DNA of 40,406 nucleotides from Bacteroidaceae bacterium (GTDB lineage Bacteria; Bacteroidota; Bacteroidia; Bacteroidales; Bacteroidaceae), in assembly GCA_017470425.1 (NCBI GenBank), contig JAFUYT010000026.1, positions 118,291-158,696 on the forward strand, read 5' to 3'. The notes beneath the pieces were generated by a model. It was not told the origin of the DNA. It ran no database searches and saw only the letters and a program-made list of their open reading frames with translations. Shown here piece by piece: positions 25,250-32,205 of this stretch. Every line of letters starts with the position of its first letter. Position 1 is the stretch's first letter. The position numbers and the translations under genes are program-made.

Positions 25250-25879
25250 ATGACTATCAAGGAAAAACTGCTCAGCCCGATCGTATGGGGCAACCTGCTG
25301 GCGATGCTGCTGGTGGCGCTACTGCTCCTGCTGGTGCTCTGGAAGGGCATGGGCATCTATACCCACCACGGCGAGAGCATCGACGTGCCGCAGCTCGTGG
25401 GTCTCCAGGAGCGCGATGCGGAGTACCGCCTCAACCAGCTGGGCTTGCAGGCCGTCGTGGTTGATTCTGCCTATAACAAGGCGATGGCGCCGGGATGCAT
25501 CCTGGAACAGACGCCGGCGGCTGGCCGCGCCGTCAAGAGCGGCCGCAATGTCTATCTGACCGTCAACACCGACCACATGCCCACCGTGGCGCTCCCCGAC
25601 CTGATCGAGAACAGCTCGCTGCGCGAGGCGCAGGCGAAGCTCACCGCGATGGGCTTCCGGCTGGCACCCGTGGAGCGCGTCAGCGGCGAGAAGGACTGGG
25701 TGAAAGGCATCAAGAGCGGCGGCCGCAACGTGTATGCGGGTGACCGCGTGCCCATCGATGTGCCGCTGGTGCTGCAGGTGGGCGGCGACTCCGACGCCTT
25801 CGGCAGCATGGATGACCTCCTCGGCGACGACGACCTGACGGAGGAACCGCTGGAGGAGGAAGGCTTAGACCTCGAGTGA
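25250..25879 (+). CDS. Membrane-anchored PASTA-domain protein
   Basis: The 209-residue protein has a short cytoplasmic start, one transmembrane helix (about 14-34, NLLAMLLVALLLLLVLW) and two PASTA domains outside the membrane: IDVPQLVGLQERDAEYRLNQ at about 47-105, and VALPDLIENSSLREAQAKLT at about 110-180. An acidic tail (DDLLGDDDLTEEPLEEE) follows. PASTA domains bind peptidoglycan or beta-lactams in other bacteria; there is no kinase or transpeptidase domain here. The start at 25250 is chosen because an earlier ATG (25211) falls inside the rpmH terminator. The gene is 3 nt from rluD, so the two are cotranscribed; ddl follows nearby, placing it among cell-wall functions. Confidence 0.88.
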   Translation: MTIKEKLLSPIVWGNLLAMLLVALLLLLVLWKGMGIYTHHGESIDVPQLVGLQERDAEYRLNQLGLQAVVVDSAYNKAMAPGCILEQTPAAGRAVKSGRNVYLTVNTDHMPTVALPDLIENSSLREAQAKLTAMGFRLAPVERVSGEKDWVKGIKSGGRNVYAGDRVPIDVPLVLQVGGDSDAFGSMDDLLGDDDLTEEPLEEEGLDLE

Positions 25880-25882
25880 CCG

Positions 25883-26986
25883 ATGAGCGACCGAGAGACG
25901 ATAGAGCCGCTGGCGGAGGTGGAGGCCGAGAGCCTCGACATCGACGATGAGGGCTTAGAGGTGGCGGCCGACGGCACGCTCTACGAGCACCGTCGCGTCG
26001 TGGCCGACAAGGGGCAGACGCTCCTGCGCGTGGATAAGTTCCTGATGGAACACCTGCGCGACACCAGCCGCGCCCGCATCCAGCGCGCCGCCGAGGCGGG
26101 CTGCATCCACGTGGGCGGCCGTCCCGTGAAGAGCAACTACAGGGTGAAGCCCCTGGACGTGGTCACGCTCATGCTCGACCATCCCCGCATGGAGACGGAG
26201 ATCGTGGCCGAGGACATACCCCTCGACGTGGTCTATGAGGACCGCGACCTGCTCGTCGTGAACAAGCCCGCAGGGCTGGTGGTGCACCCCGGCGTGGGCA
26301 ACTACACGGGCACGCTCGTGAACGCGCTGGCATGGCACCTGCGGGAGGACCCGCGATACAACCCCAACGACCCCGGCGTGGGGCTCGTGCATAGGATTGA
26401 CAAGGACACGAGCGGTCTGCTCGTGGTGGCGAAGACGCCGGAGGCCAAGACCGACCTCTGCCATCAGTTCTTCGTCAAGAGCACGAAGCGGCTGTACAAC
26501 GCCCTCGTATGGGGCGCCTTCGAGGCCGCGGAGGGCAGGATAGAGGGCAACATCGCCCGTGACCCGCGCGACCGTCAGCGCATGACAGTGTTCCCGCCGG
26601 AGAGCGAGGTCGGCAAGCCCGCCGTCACGCACTGGCGGGTGCTGGAGGCCTTCGGGCCGGTGACGTGGGTGGAGTGCCGCTTGGAGACGGGGCGCACCCA
26701 TCAGATCCGCGCCCACATGAAGCACATCGGCCACCCGCTGTTCGCCGACGAGCGCTACGGCGGCTTCGAGATCCTGCGCGGCCAGCCCACGGCCAAGTAT
26801 AAGGCTTTCGTCCAGAACGCCTTCGACCTCTGCCCCCGTCAGGCGCTGCACGCCCGCACCCTCGGCTTCCGCCATCCCCGCACGGGCGAGGAGATGTACT
26901 TCGAGAGCGAGCTGCCGGAGGATTTGACATTGTTACTCAAGAAATGGGAGCAGACCCGGACCCTCCCCCCTGCCCCTACCTTATAG
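25883..26986 (+). CDS. rluD: 23S rRNA pseudouridine synthase, RluD/RluA family
   Basis: The 367-residue protein converts uridines of 23S rRNA (helix 69 in E. coli RluD) to pseudouridine. It has an acidic N-terminal extension of about 40 residues, an S4 RNA-binding domain at about 48-100 (LLRVDKFLMEHLRDTSRARI), then the catalytic domain with VVNKPAGLVVHPG, HRIDKDTSGLLVVAKT (catalytic D173) and LETGRTHQIRAHM. All motifs are intact. The last residues (TRTLPPAPTL) come from an interspersed GC-rich repeat. It lies between the PASTA protein and ddl on the same strand. Confidence 0.92.
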   Translation: MSDRETIEPLAEVEAESLDIDDEGLEVAADGTLYEHRRVVADKGQTLLRVDKFLMEHLRDTSRARIQRAAEAGCIHVGGRPVKSNYRVKPLDVVTLMLDHPRMETEIVAEDIPLDVVYEDRDLLVVNKPAGLVVHPGVGNYTGTLVNALAWHLREDPRYNPNDPGVGLVHRIDKDTSGLLVVAKTPEAKTDLCHQFFVKSTKRLYNALVWGAFEAAEGRIEGNIARDPRDRQRMTVFPPESEVGKPAVTHWRVLEAFGPVTWVECRLETGRTHQIRAHMKHIGHPLFADERYGGFEILRGQPTAKYKAFVQNAFDLCPRQALHARTLGFRHPRTGEEMYFESELPEDLTLLLKKWEQTRTLPPAPTL

Positions 26987-26993
26987 GGAGGGG
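26953..26993 (-). repeat. GC-rich interspersed repeat, inverted copy
   Basis: In reverse complement it reads CCCCTCCCTATAAGGTAGGG and continues CAGGGGGGAGGGTCCGG. It is similar to 27091-27130 in opposite orientation and contains the last codons and stop of rluD. Confidence 0.7.
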
Positions 26994-27057
26994 AGTATAT
27001 ACCTTTCAGGAATATAAATACACCTTTATTATATAAAAGAAATACAGAGAGATACAA

Positions 27058-28140
27058 ATGGAAAAGAATACATCAAGTCAACAACATACTACTCCCTCCC
27101 TCATGGGGAGGGCGGGGGGAGAGTCCGGTGGTGCCAAGTCTCCCATCATTGCCATCGTCTGCGGTGGCGACAGTTCAGAGCACGACGTTTCGTTGCGCAG
27201 TGCTCAAGGCATATACAGCTTTATAGATAAGGAGCGTTTTGAGGTCTATATCGTAGAGCTGAAAGGCTTGACGTGGGAGGCTCATCTGGATGGCGACAAG
27301 CGTGTCCCAGTCAGTCGCGAAGATTTCTCGTTCAAGGCAGGTCGCCGCATGGTGCGCCCCGACTTCGCCTACATCACCATCCACGGCACGCCGGGCGAGG
27401 ACGGCATCCTACAGGGCTACTTCGACCTCATCCGCCTGCCCTACAGCACCAGTGGCGTGCTCGTGGAGGCGATGACGTTCAACAAGTTCACGCTGAACCA
27501 GTACCTGAAGGGCTTCGGCGTGAGCGTCTCGGAGAGCCTGGTGGTGCGCCGCGGCCACGAGGACCTGGTGACCGACGCCGAGATCCTCGACCATATCGGC
27601 CTGCCCTGCTTCGTGAAGCCCAATGCGGGCGGCAGCAGCTTCGGCGTGACGAAGGTGAAGACGCTCGAACAGCTGCGCCCCGCCATCGCACTGGCCATGC
27701 AGGAGAGCGACGAGGTGATGGTGGAGGCCTTCATGCCCGGCACGGAGCTGACCTGCGGCATCTACAAGACGGCCGCCGGAGGACATGTCTTCCCCGTCAC
27801 CGAGGTGGTGACCCACAACGAGTTCTTCGACTACGACGCGAAGTACAACGGCGCCGTCGATGAGATCACGCCCGCCCGCATCAGCGATGACCTCCGCGAC
27901 CGCGTGCAGGCCCTCACCAGTGCCATCTACGACATCCTGGGCTGCTCCGGCATCATCCGCATCGACTACATCGTCACGAAGGTGACCGGCGAGGACGGCC
28001 GTGAGCGCGAACGCATCAACATGCTCGAGATCAACACCACGCCCGGCATGACCGCCACCAGCTTCATCCCCCAGCAGGTGCGCGCCGCCGGGCTGGACAT
28101 CAAGGATGTGCTCACGGAGATCATAGAAGACAAGCTATGA
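27058..28140 (+). CDS. ddl: D-alanine--D-alanine ligase
   Basis: The 360-residue ATP-grasp enzyme joins two D-alanines for peptidoglycan synthesis in the cytoplasm. Motifs: IIAIVCGGDSSEHDVSLRSA near the N-terminus, the ATP-binding segment CFVKPNAGGSSFGVTKV, VEAFMPGTELTCGIY, and LEINTTPGMTATSF for Mg2+ binding. The first about 26 residues (MEKNTSSQQHTTPSLMGRAG...) are not family sequence but are encoded by the repeat at 27091-27130. Translation could instead start at Met16 (27103). The stop overlaps the start of the acyltransferase gene by 4 nt (ATGA). Confidence 0.93.
   Translation: MEKNTSSQQHTTPSLMGRAGGESGGAKSPIIAIVCGGDSSEHDVSLRSAQGIYSFIDKERFEVYIVELKGLTWEAHLDGDKRVPVSREDFSFKAGRRMVRPDFAYITIHGTPGEDGILQGYFDLIRLPYSTSGVLVEAMTFNKFTLNQYLKGFGVSVSESLVVRRGHEDLVTDAEILDHIGLPCFVKPNAGGSSFGVTKVKTLEQLRPAIALAMQESDEVMVEAFMPGTELTCGIYKTAAGGHVFPVTEVVTHNEFFDYDAKYNGAVDEITPARISDDLRDRVQALTSAIYDILGCSGIIRIDYIVTKVTGEDGRERERINMLEINTTPGMTATSFIPQQVRAAGLDIKDVLTEIIEDKL
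27091..27130 (+). repeat. GC-rich interspersed repeat, direct copy
   Basis: ACTCCCTCCCTCATGGGGAG continuing to AGAGTCCGGTG, in frame within the start of ddl. It is the inverted counterpart of 26953-26993. Confidence 0.7.
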
Positions 28141-29303
28141 ATGAATTTGACTCAATCCGCCCCTACAACCCCGACGAGGTGCCGGGTGCCATCGACAGCC
28201 TGCTCCACGACCGTCAGTTCTCGCGCATCCTCAAGGGGATGGTGCCGTTCCTGCCGGTGAGCGTGAGCCGCGGCGTGCTGCGCCTGGCCTCCGTGGGCGT
28301 GCACACGACGCTGGACTTCCAGCTGCGGTTCATGAAGCCCATCGTGAAGTATGTCCTGCGGCGCTGTGCCACAGGCTACTCCTTCGCCTACGACGGCATC
28401 GCCCCCGGCCCCGGGCGCTATACCTTCATCAGCAACCACCGCGACATCGTCCTCGACAGCGCCATCCTGGACGTGATGCTCTACGAGGCCAAGTTCCCGA
28501 CGACGTGCGAGATCGCCATCGGCGACAACCTGCTCATCTACCCCTGGATCAAGACGCTCGTGCGCCTGAACAAGGCGTTCATCGTGCAGCGCTCCTTGGC
28601 GATGCGCGAGATGCTGAACGCCAGCCAGGTCATGAGTCGCTATATGCACTACGCCGTGGGCGAGAAGCATGAGAACATCTGGATCGCCCAGCGCGAGGGT
28701 CGTGCCAAGGACAGCGGCGACCGCACGCAGGACTCCATCCTGAAGATGATGGTGATGGGCGGCGAGGGCTCCGTTATCGACCGTCTCAAGGATCTCCATC
28801 TGGTGCCGCTGGCGCTGTCCTACGAATACGACCCCTGTGACTACCTCAAGGCGAAGGAGTTCCAGCAGAAGCGCGACGTCGCGGGCTTCAAGAAGAGCCG
28901 CCAGGACGACCTCGACAACATGCGGACAGGCATCTTCGGCCAGAAGGGCCACGTTCATTTCGAGGCGGCGCCCTGCATCGATGCGTGGCTCGACGGTCTC
29001 GACCCCGCGATGCCGAAGGCCGAGCTCTTCCCCCTCGTGGCCCAGCACATCGACCACGAGATCCACCGCAACTACCGCCTCTACGGCTCCAACCGTGCCG
29101 CCCTCGATATGCTGGAGGGGACGTCGGTTCATGCCAGCGCCACGGAGCGTGCCGCCTTCGAGAAATACCTCTCTGCCCGCCTCGACCTCGCTGCCGAGGC
29201 ACTCCGCAAGGAGGGTCTCCAACCCGACACCGACTTCCTGCGCGAGCGGATACTCACGATGTATGCCAATCCGGCGGAAAATAAGTTGAGAGTTGAAAGT
29301 TGA
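28137..29303 (+). CDS. Glycerolipid acyltransferase-family protein
   Basis: The 388-residue protein belongs to the PlsC/PlsB-like superfamily that transfers acyl groups to lysophosphatidate or related acceptors. Evidence is the block YTFISNHRDIVLDSAILD, then IAIGDNLLIYPWIKTLVRLN with FIVQRSLAMREML, IWIAQREGRAKDSGDRTQDS (counterpart of the FPEGTRS block) and LVPLALSYEYDPCDYLKAKE. The His-Asp spacing in NHRDIVLD is HX5D rather than the classical HX4D. No membrane helix is obvious. It overlaps ddl by 4 nt. The C-terminal NKLRVES is encoded by an interspersed GTTGAGAGTTGAAAGTTGA repeat that supplies the stop codon. Confidence 0.82.
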   Translation: MNEFDSIRPYNPDEVPGAIDSLLHDRQFSRILKGMVPFLPVSVSRGVLRLASVGVHTTLDFQLRFMKPIVKYVLRRCATGYSFAYDGIAPGPGRYTFISNHRDIVLDSAILDVMLYEAKFPTTCEIAIGDNLLIYPWIKTLVRLNKAFIVQRSLAMREMLNASQVMSRYMHYAVGEKHENIWIAQREGRAKDSGDRTQDSILKMMVMGGEGSVIDRLKDLHLVPLALSYEYDPCDYLKAKEFQQKRDVAGFKKSRQDDLDNMRTGIFGQKGHVHFEAAPCIDAWLDGLDPAMPKAELFPLVAQHIDHEIHRNYRLYGSNRAALDMLEGTSVHASATERAAFEKYLSARLDLAAEALRKEGLQPDTDFLRERILTMYANPAENKLRVES

Positions 29304-29361
29304 GAGTCCTCCAAGTATGGAGCGAATAAATTCGAGCGGAAAGATGAAAGTTTAAAGTGCC

Positions 29362-30030
29362 ATGCGTAGCCATTGTCCATTGTCCATTTTCCATTGTCCA
29401 TTTTCCATTGTCCTCGCCCTGGCGCTGACGATGTCCTCCTGTTCCTCCTCGGAGAATGAGGAGGAAGGGTTCCCGGCACTCATCACGGAGATGGGGCTGT
29501 TGCGCGTGGGCGCCTCGACGGCGGACGTCACGCTGCTCACGGATGGCGGCCATGCCTACCGCGTCAGCACCGAGATAGAGGGCTTGAAGCCCAATGCCTT
29601 GGCGCGCTGCCTCTGCGGCTACGTGCTCCAGGACGAGGGCACTGTGGAGGTGCGGACGCTCTCCGGCGTGGGCATCCTCCCCGACTGCACGGAGCTGGAC
29701 GTGCCCTACCGCGACCCCGTGGGTGCCGTCAGCGCATGGATGGGCGGCGGCTTCGTCAACCTGCATCTCCTCAAGAAGACACAGGGTGCCGACCACCAGT
29801 GGGGCTTCCTCCTCGACGATCAGCACCCGAACGTCGCCGGAGGCACGACCTACGAGGTGTCGCTCTTCCACCGTCAGGGCGACGACCCCGCAGCCTACAG
29901 CACCGACATCTACTTCAGCCTCTCGCAGGACTCCCTCTCCAGGACGCGCACCACGGCAGACTCACTCCTCCTTACCGTTCACACCTTCGAGGCGCAGCCC
30001 CACCGCTGGCGCTTCGGATTAACACCCTGA
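29362..30030 (+). CDS. NigD-like lipoprotein
   Basis: The 222-residue protein has a type II signal peptide ending LALALTMSSC, so lipidation on Cys27 is predicted, probably in the outer membrane. The mature part has a small beta-barrel-like first half (ITEMGLLRVGASTADVTLLT, RCLCGYVLQDEGTVEV). The second half has DPVGAVSAWMGGGFVNLHLL, YEVSLFHRQGDDPAAYSTDI and YFSLSQDSL, the layout of NigD-type OB/beta-sandwich proteins of Bacteroidales. Assigned by pattern memory, so moderate certainty. The hydrophobic part of the signal peptide (HCPLSIFHCPFSIV) is encoded by a CCATTGTCCATTTT repeat. A short 32-nt gap separates it from the glycosyltransferase gene. Confidence 0.7.
   Translation: MRSHCPLSIFHCPFSIVLALALTMSSCSSSENEEEGFPALITEMGLLRVGASTADVTLLTDGGHAYRVSTEIEGLKPNALARCLCGYVLQDEGTVEVRTLSGVGILPDCTELDVPYRDPVGAVSAWMGGGFVNLHLLKKTQGADHQWGFLLDDQHPNVAGGTTYEVSLFHRQGDDPAAYSTDIYFSLSQDSLSRTRTTADSLLLTVHTFEAQPHRWRFGLTP
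29371..29413 (+). repeat. CATTGTCCATTTTC repeat inside a signal-peptide region
   Basis: CATTGTC and CCATTTTC units alternate five to six times in 43 nt, in frame with the lipoprotein gene. Confidence 0.75.
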
Positions 30031-30062
30031 CCGAACCGTCTTACATCACCCCGTATAGCGTT

Positions 30063-31208
30063 ATGAAACACCGTCACCTCCACATTGGCTTCGACGCCAA
30101 GCGCGCAGCGCAGAACAAGACAGGCCTGGGCAACTACAGCCGCTTCGTCGTGCGGGGCCTCGCCCACTGGGCTCCCACCCTCCGCCTCCACCTCTGTATC
30201 CCCGACCCGCGCCGCTCCAAGGCCCTCGACGGTGTCGATAAGCTGGCGGCGGTCACGATGCAGTTCCCGAAGACCGCCTTCTGGCGCCTCTGCAAGCAGC
30301 TCTGGCGGCAGTGGGGCGTCGTCGCCGACCTGAAGGCCAAGAAGGTGCAGCTCTACCACGGCCTGACGGGAGAGCTCCCGCTGGGCCTGCGCCGCGCCGG
30401 CATCAAGAGCGTCGTGACCATCCACGACCTGATCTTCCTGCGCTTCCCGCAGTACTACTCCGTCATCGACCGATGGATCTACCGGTGGAAGATGCGCTCC
30501 GCCTGTCGGCGTGCCGACCGCGTAATCGCCGTGAGCGAGTGCACGAAGCGCGACATCATCCGCTTCTTCGGCACCCCCGAGGAGAAGATCAGCGTCCTCT
30601 ACCAGGGCTGCGACGAGCAGTTCCGCCAGCCCGCCACCGAGAACCATAAGCGTGCCGTCCGCCAGCGCTACCGCCTGCCCGAGCGCTTCATCCTCTACGT
30701 GGGCAGCATCGAGGAGCGTAAGAACCTGATGCTGCTGGCCGAGGCACTCACGCTGCTGGACGACAAGGACATCACCGTCATCGCCCTCGGGCATAAGACC
30801 CGCTATGCCCAGCGCGTGCGTAAGTTCGCCGATGCCCACGGCCTCGCCCGCCGCTTCCGCATGATCAGCGGCGTGGGCTTCGCCGACCTCCCCGCGTTCT
30901 ATCAGCTGGCCACGCTCTTCGTCTATCCCTCGCGCTTCGAGGGCTTCGGCATCCCCTTGCAGGAGGCGCTGTGCAGCGGTGTGCCCGTCATCGGGTGCAC
31001 CGGTTCGAGTCTCGAGGAGGCCGGAGGCCCCGACAGCCTCTATGTCGATCCCGACGACGCCCCCGCCCTCGCCGCCGCCATCACCCGTGTCCTCGGCGAC
31101 GAGGCGTTGCGCAGCCACATGATCGAGGCCGGCCACCGCTACGCCGACGCCTTCACCGAGCAACTCCTCACCGACCAGCTCCAGCACCTCTACTCCAACA
31201 TCCTCTGA
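30063..31208 (+). CDS. Glycosyltransferase, GT4 family
   Basis: The 381-residue cytoplasmic or membrane-associated enzyme has a GT-B fold. The N-terminal half includes FDAKRAAQNKTGLGNYSRFV (acceptor/nucleotide loop) and SVVTIHDLIFLRFPQYYS. The C-terminal half has the RFILYVGSIEERKNLMLLAE block and the donor-binding EGFGIPLQEAL (E-x7-E) followed by GVPVIGCTGSSLEEAGG. This pattern is typical of mannosyl- or glucosyltransferases of polysaccharide or lipid-glycan assembly; donor and acceptor unknown. The start at 30063 is chosen because the conserved N-terminus begins there; the longer frame overlaps the lipoprotein gene. Confidence 0.9.
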   Translation: MKHRHLHIGFDAKRAAQNKTGLGNYSRFVVRGLAHWAPTLRLHLCIPDPRRSKALDGVDKLAAVTMQFPKTAFWRLCKQLWRQWGVVADLKAKKVQLYHGLTGELPLGLRRAGIKSVVTIHDLIFLRFPQYYSVIDRWIYRWKMRSACRRADRVIAVSECTKRDIIRFFGTPEEKISVLYQGCDEQFRQPATENHKRAVRQRYRLPERFILYVGSIEERKNLMLLAEALTLLDDKDITVIALGHKTRYAQRVRKFADAHGLARRFRMISGVGFADLPAFYQLATLFVYPSRFEGFGIPLQEALCSGVPVIGCTGSSLEEAGGPDSLYVDPDDAPALAAAITRVLGDEALRSHMIEAGHRYADAFTEQLLTDQLQHLYSNIL

Positions 31209-31331
31209 CCCCGCCCCATACCGGCGCAGGGGCTGCGCAGTTTCGTCCTACTTCATGAAAGATTTATGCTATAAATTTGGAGAATTACAAAAAACTTCGT
31301 TAATTTGCAGCCGAAATAAAAAAGAATAAAC

Positions 31332-31469
31332 ATGGAAACTTTTACGAGAACACGCGAAGAGGTTCGTGCAGCTTTCAGAAAGTATATGCATGAGAAGAGA
31401 AAGGAAAACGAAGCGGCTCAAATCAGGCTTCAGGTATTTCACGATAAAATCTTGGCAGGGGTAATCTGA
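31332..31469 (+). CDS. Small basic/helical protein (45 aa) upstream of DUF6169 gene
   Basis: METFTRTREEVRAAFRKYMH followed by EKRKENEAAQIRLQVFHDKI and LAGVI. It is strongly charged, probably one long helix, with no family recognised. It starts about 25 nt after a weak promoter-like TTAATTTGCAG. The next gene begins 22 nt downstream, so the pair is probably one operon. It could be an antitoxin-like partner, but nothing proves this. Confidence 0.55.
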   Translation: METFTRTREEVRAAFRKYMHEKRKENEAAQIRLQVFHDKILAGVI

Positions 31470-31491
31470 TTACCACTGCCTTTTTCTAACG

Positions 31492-31987
31492 ATGAATACA
31501 CTCCTTTTAGATTATATAAACGCCCAATCTCCGTACAAGGTGATGCAGATGGAGGAATATCCCCACCTCTTCTATTTCCACACAGATTACGGCGTTGACT
31601 ATGAAATAAGCATTAAACCTAATGGATACATTCATTCGGAGCGGAGCCTACACTCTTGACATCAGTAATATCTGGGGACAGACATCACCTGGTGATATGA
31701 AACTCAGACAAACATTGATGGCAATCATTGAGGAATTCTTTCGGTGCAATAATGATGTCATGCTTTATATTACAGAGACCGAAGATGGCAAACAAGCATT
31801 TCGAGACAGGCTCTTTGTACGCTGGTTTAACACTTATGAAAAACACAATCAGTTCTTCATACAGACAGCTGAAGGCAAAATGGAAGGACAGACCAACTTC
31901 ATTGCTATTATCTCCAGAAGAGATAATCCTAAGCTACAATTAGCCATTCACGAATTTGAGAAAACTGTAGCGTTCCTGTTCGATTAG
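31492..31987 (+). pseudogene. DUF6169-family protein gene with a frameshift
   Basis: The first frame gives MNTLLLDYINAQSPYKVMQM, then LFYFHTDYGVDYEISIKPNG and stops at 31657-31659. The second frame (31622-31987) gives GAYTLDISNIWGQTSPGDMK, LMAIIEEFFRCNNDVMLYIT, DGKQAFRDRLFVRWF and so on. Joined near 31640-31650 they form one protein of about 164 residues matching the DUF6169 pattern as I remember it. One extra base around the GGAGCC tract explains the shift. The ATG at 31622 is probably not a real start. Function of the family is unknown. Confidence 0.65.
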
Positions 31988-32010
31988 GCGCATGCAGTGT
32001 CACCATCACA

Positions 32011-32068
32011 CCCTCTATAGAGAGTTGCGTGACCCTCTATAGAGGGTTGTCGTAGTCTCTATAGAGGG
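32011..32068. repeat. Tandem array, 22-nt period, palindromic core CCCTCTATAGAGGG (array 3)
   Basis: Three units start at 32011, 32033 and 32055, each with a CTCTATAGAG palindrome; the second has the full 14-bp perfect palindrome. Period and design match arrays 1 and 2 at 17347 and 18297, but the sequence is unrelated. Confidence 0.75.
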
Positions 32069-32127
32069 TGTGATGGATGGGTGCGGAGGGGGGGGATACT
32101 CCTAAATAATTCGTTGAGAAAAACAGG

Positions 32128-32166
32128 ACGAGCGGCTGTGTCAAGATGAGAGACACAGCCGCTCGT
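32128..32166 (-). terminator. Terminator of the secreted protein gene at 32206
   Basis: Perfect 15-bp stem (32128-32142 with 32152-32166, 9-nt loop). On the minus strand it is followed by CCTGTTTTTC, a good U-tract. Confidence 0.85.
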
Positions 32167-32205
32167 GGGTAGTGGGATGGGGTTACGGTGTAACCCGGGA
32201 TTCGC

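Noticed and set aside
29736-30062. N-terminal extension of the glycosyltransferase
   Set aside because: It overlaps the lipoprotein gene in another frame and is Pro/Arg-rich; the GT4 N-terminus begins at 30063.
31622-31987. Stand-alone gene starting at 31622
   Set aside because: The upstream frame (31492) contributes the matching N-terminal half of DUF6169, so a frameshifted single gene explains both pieces better.
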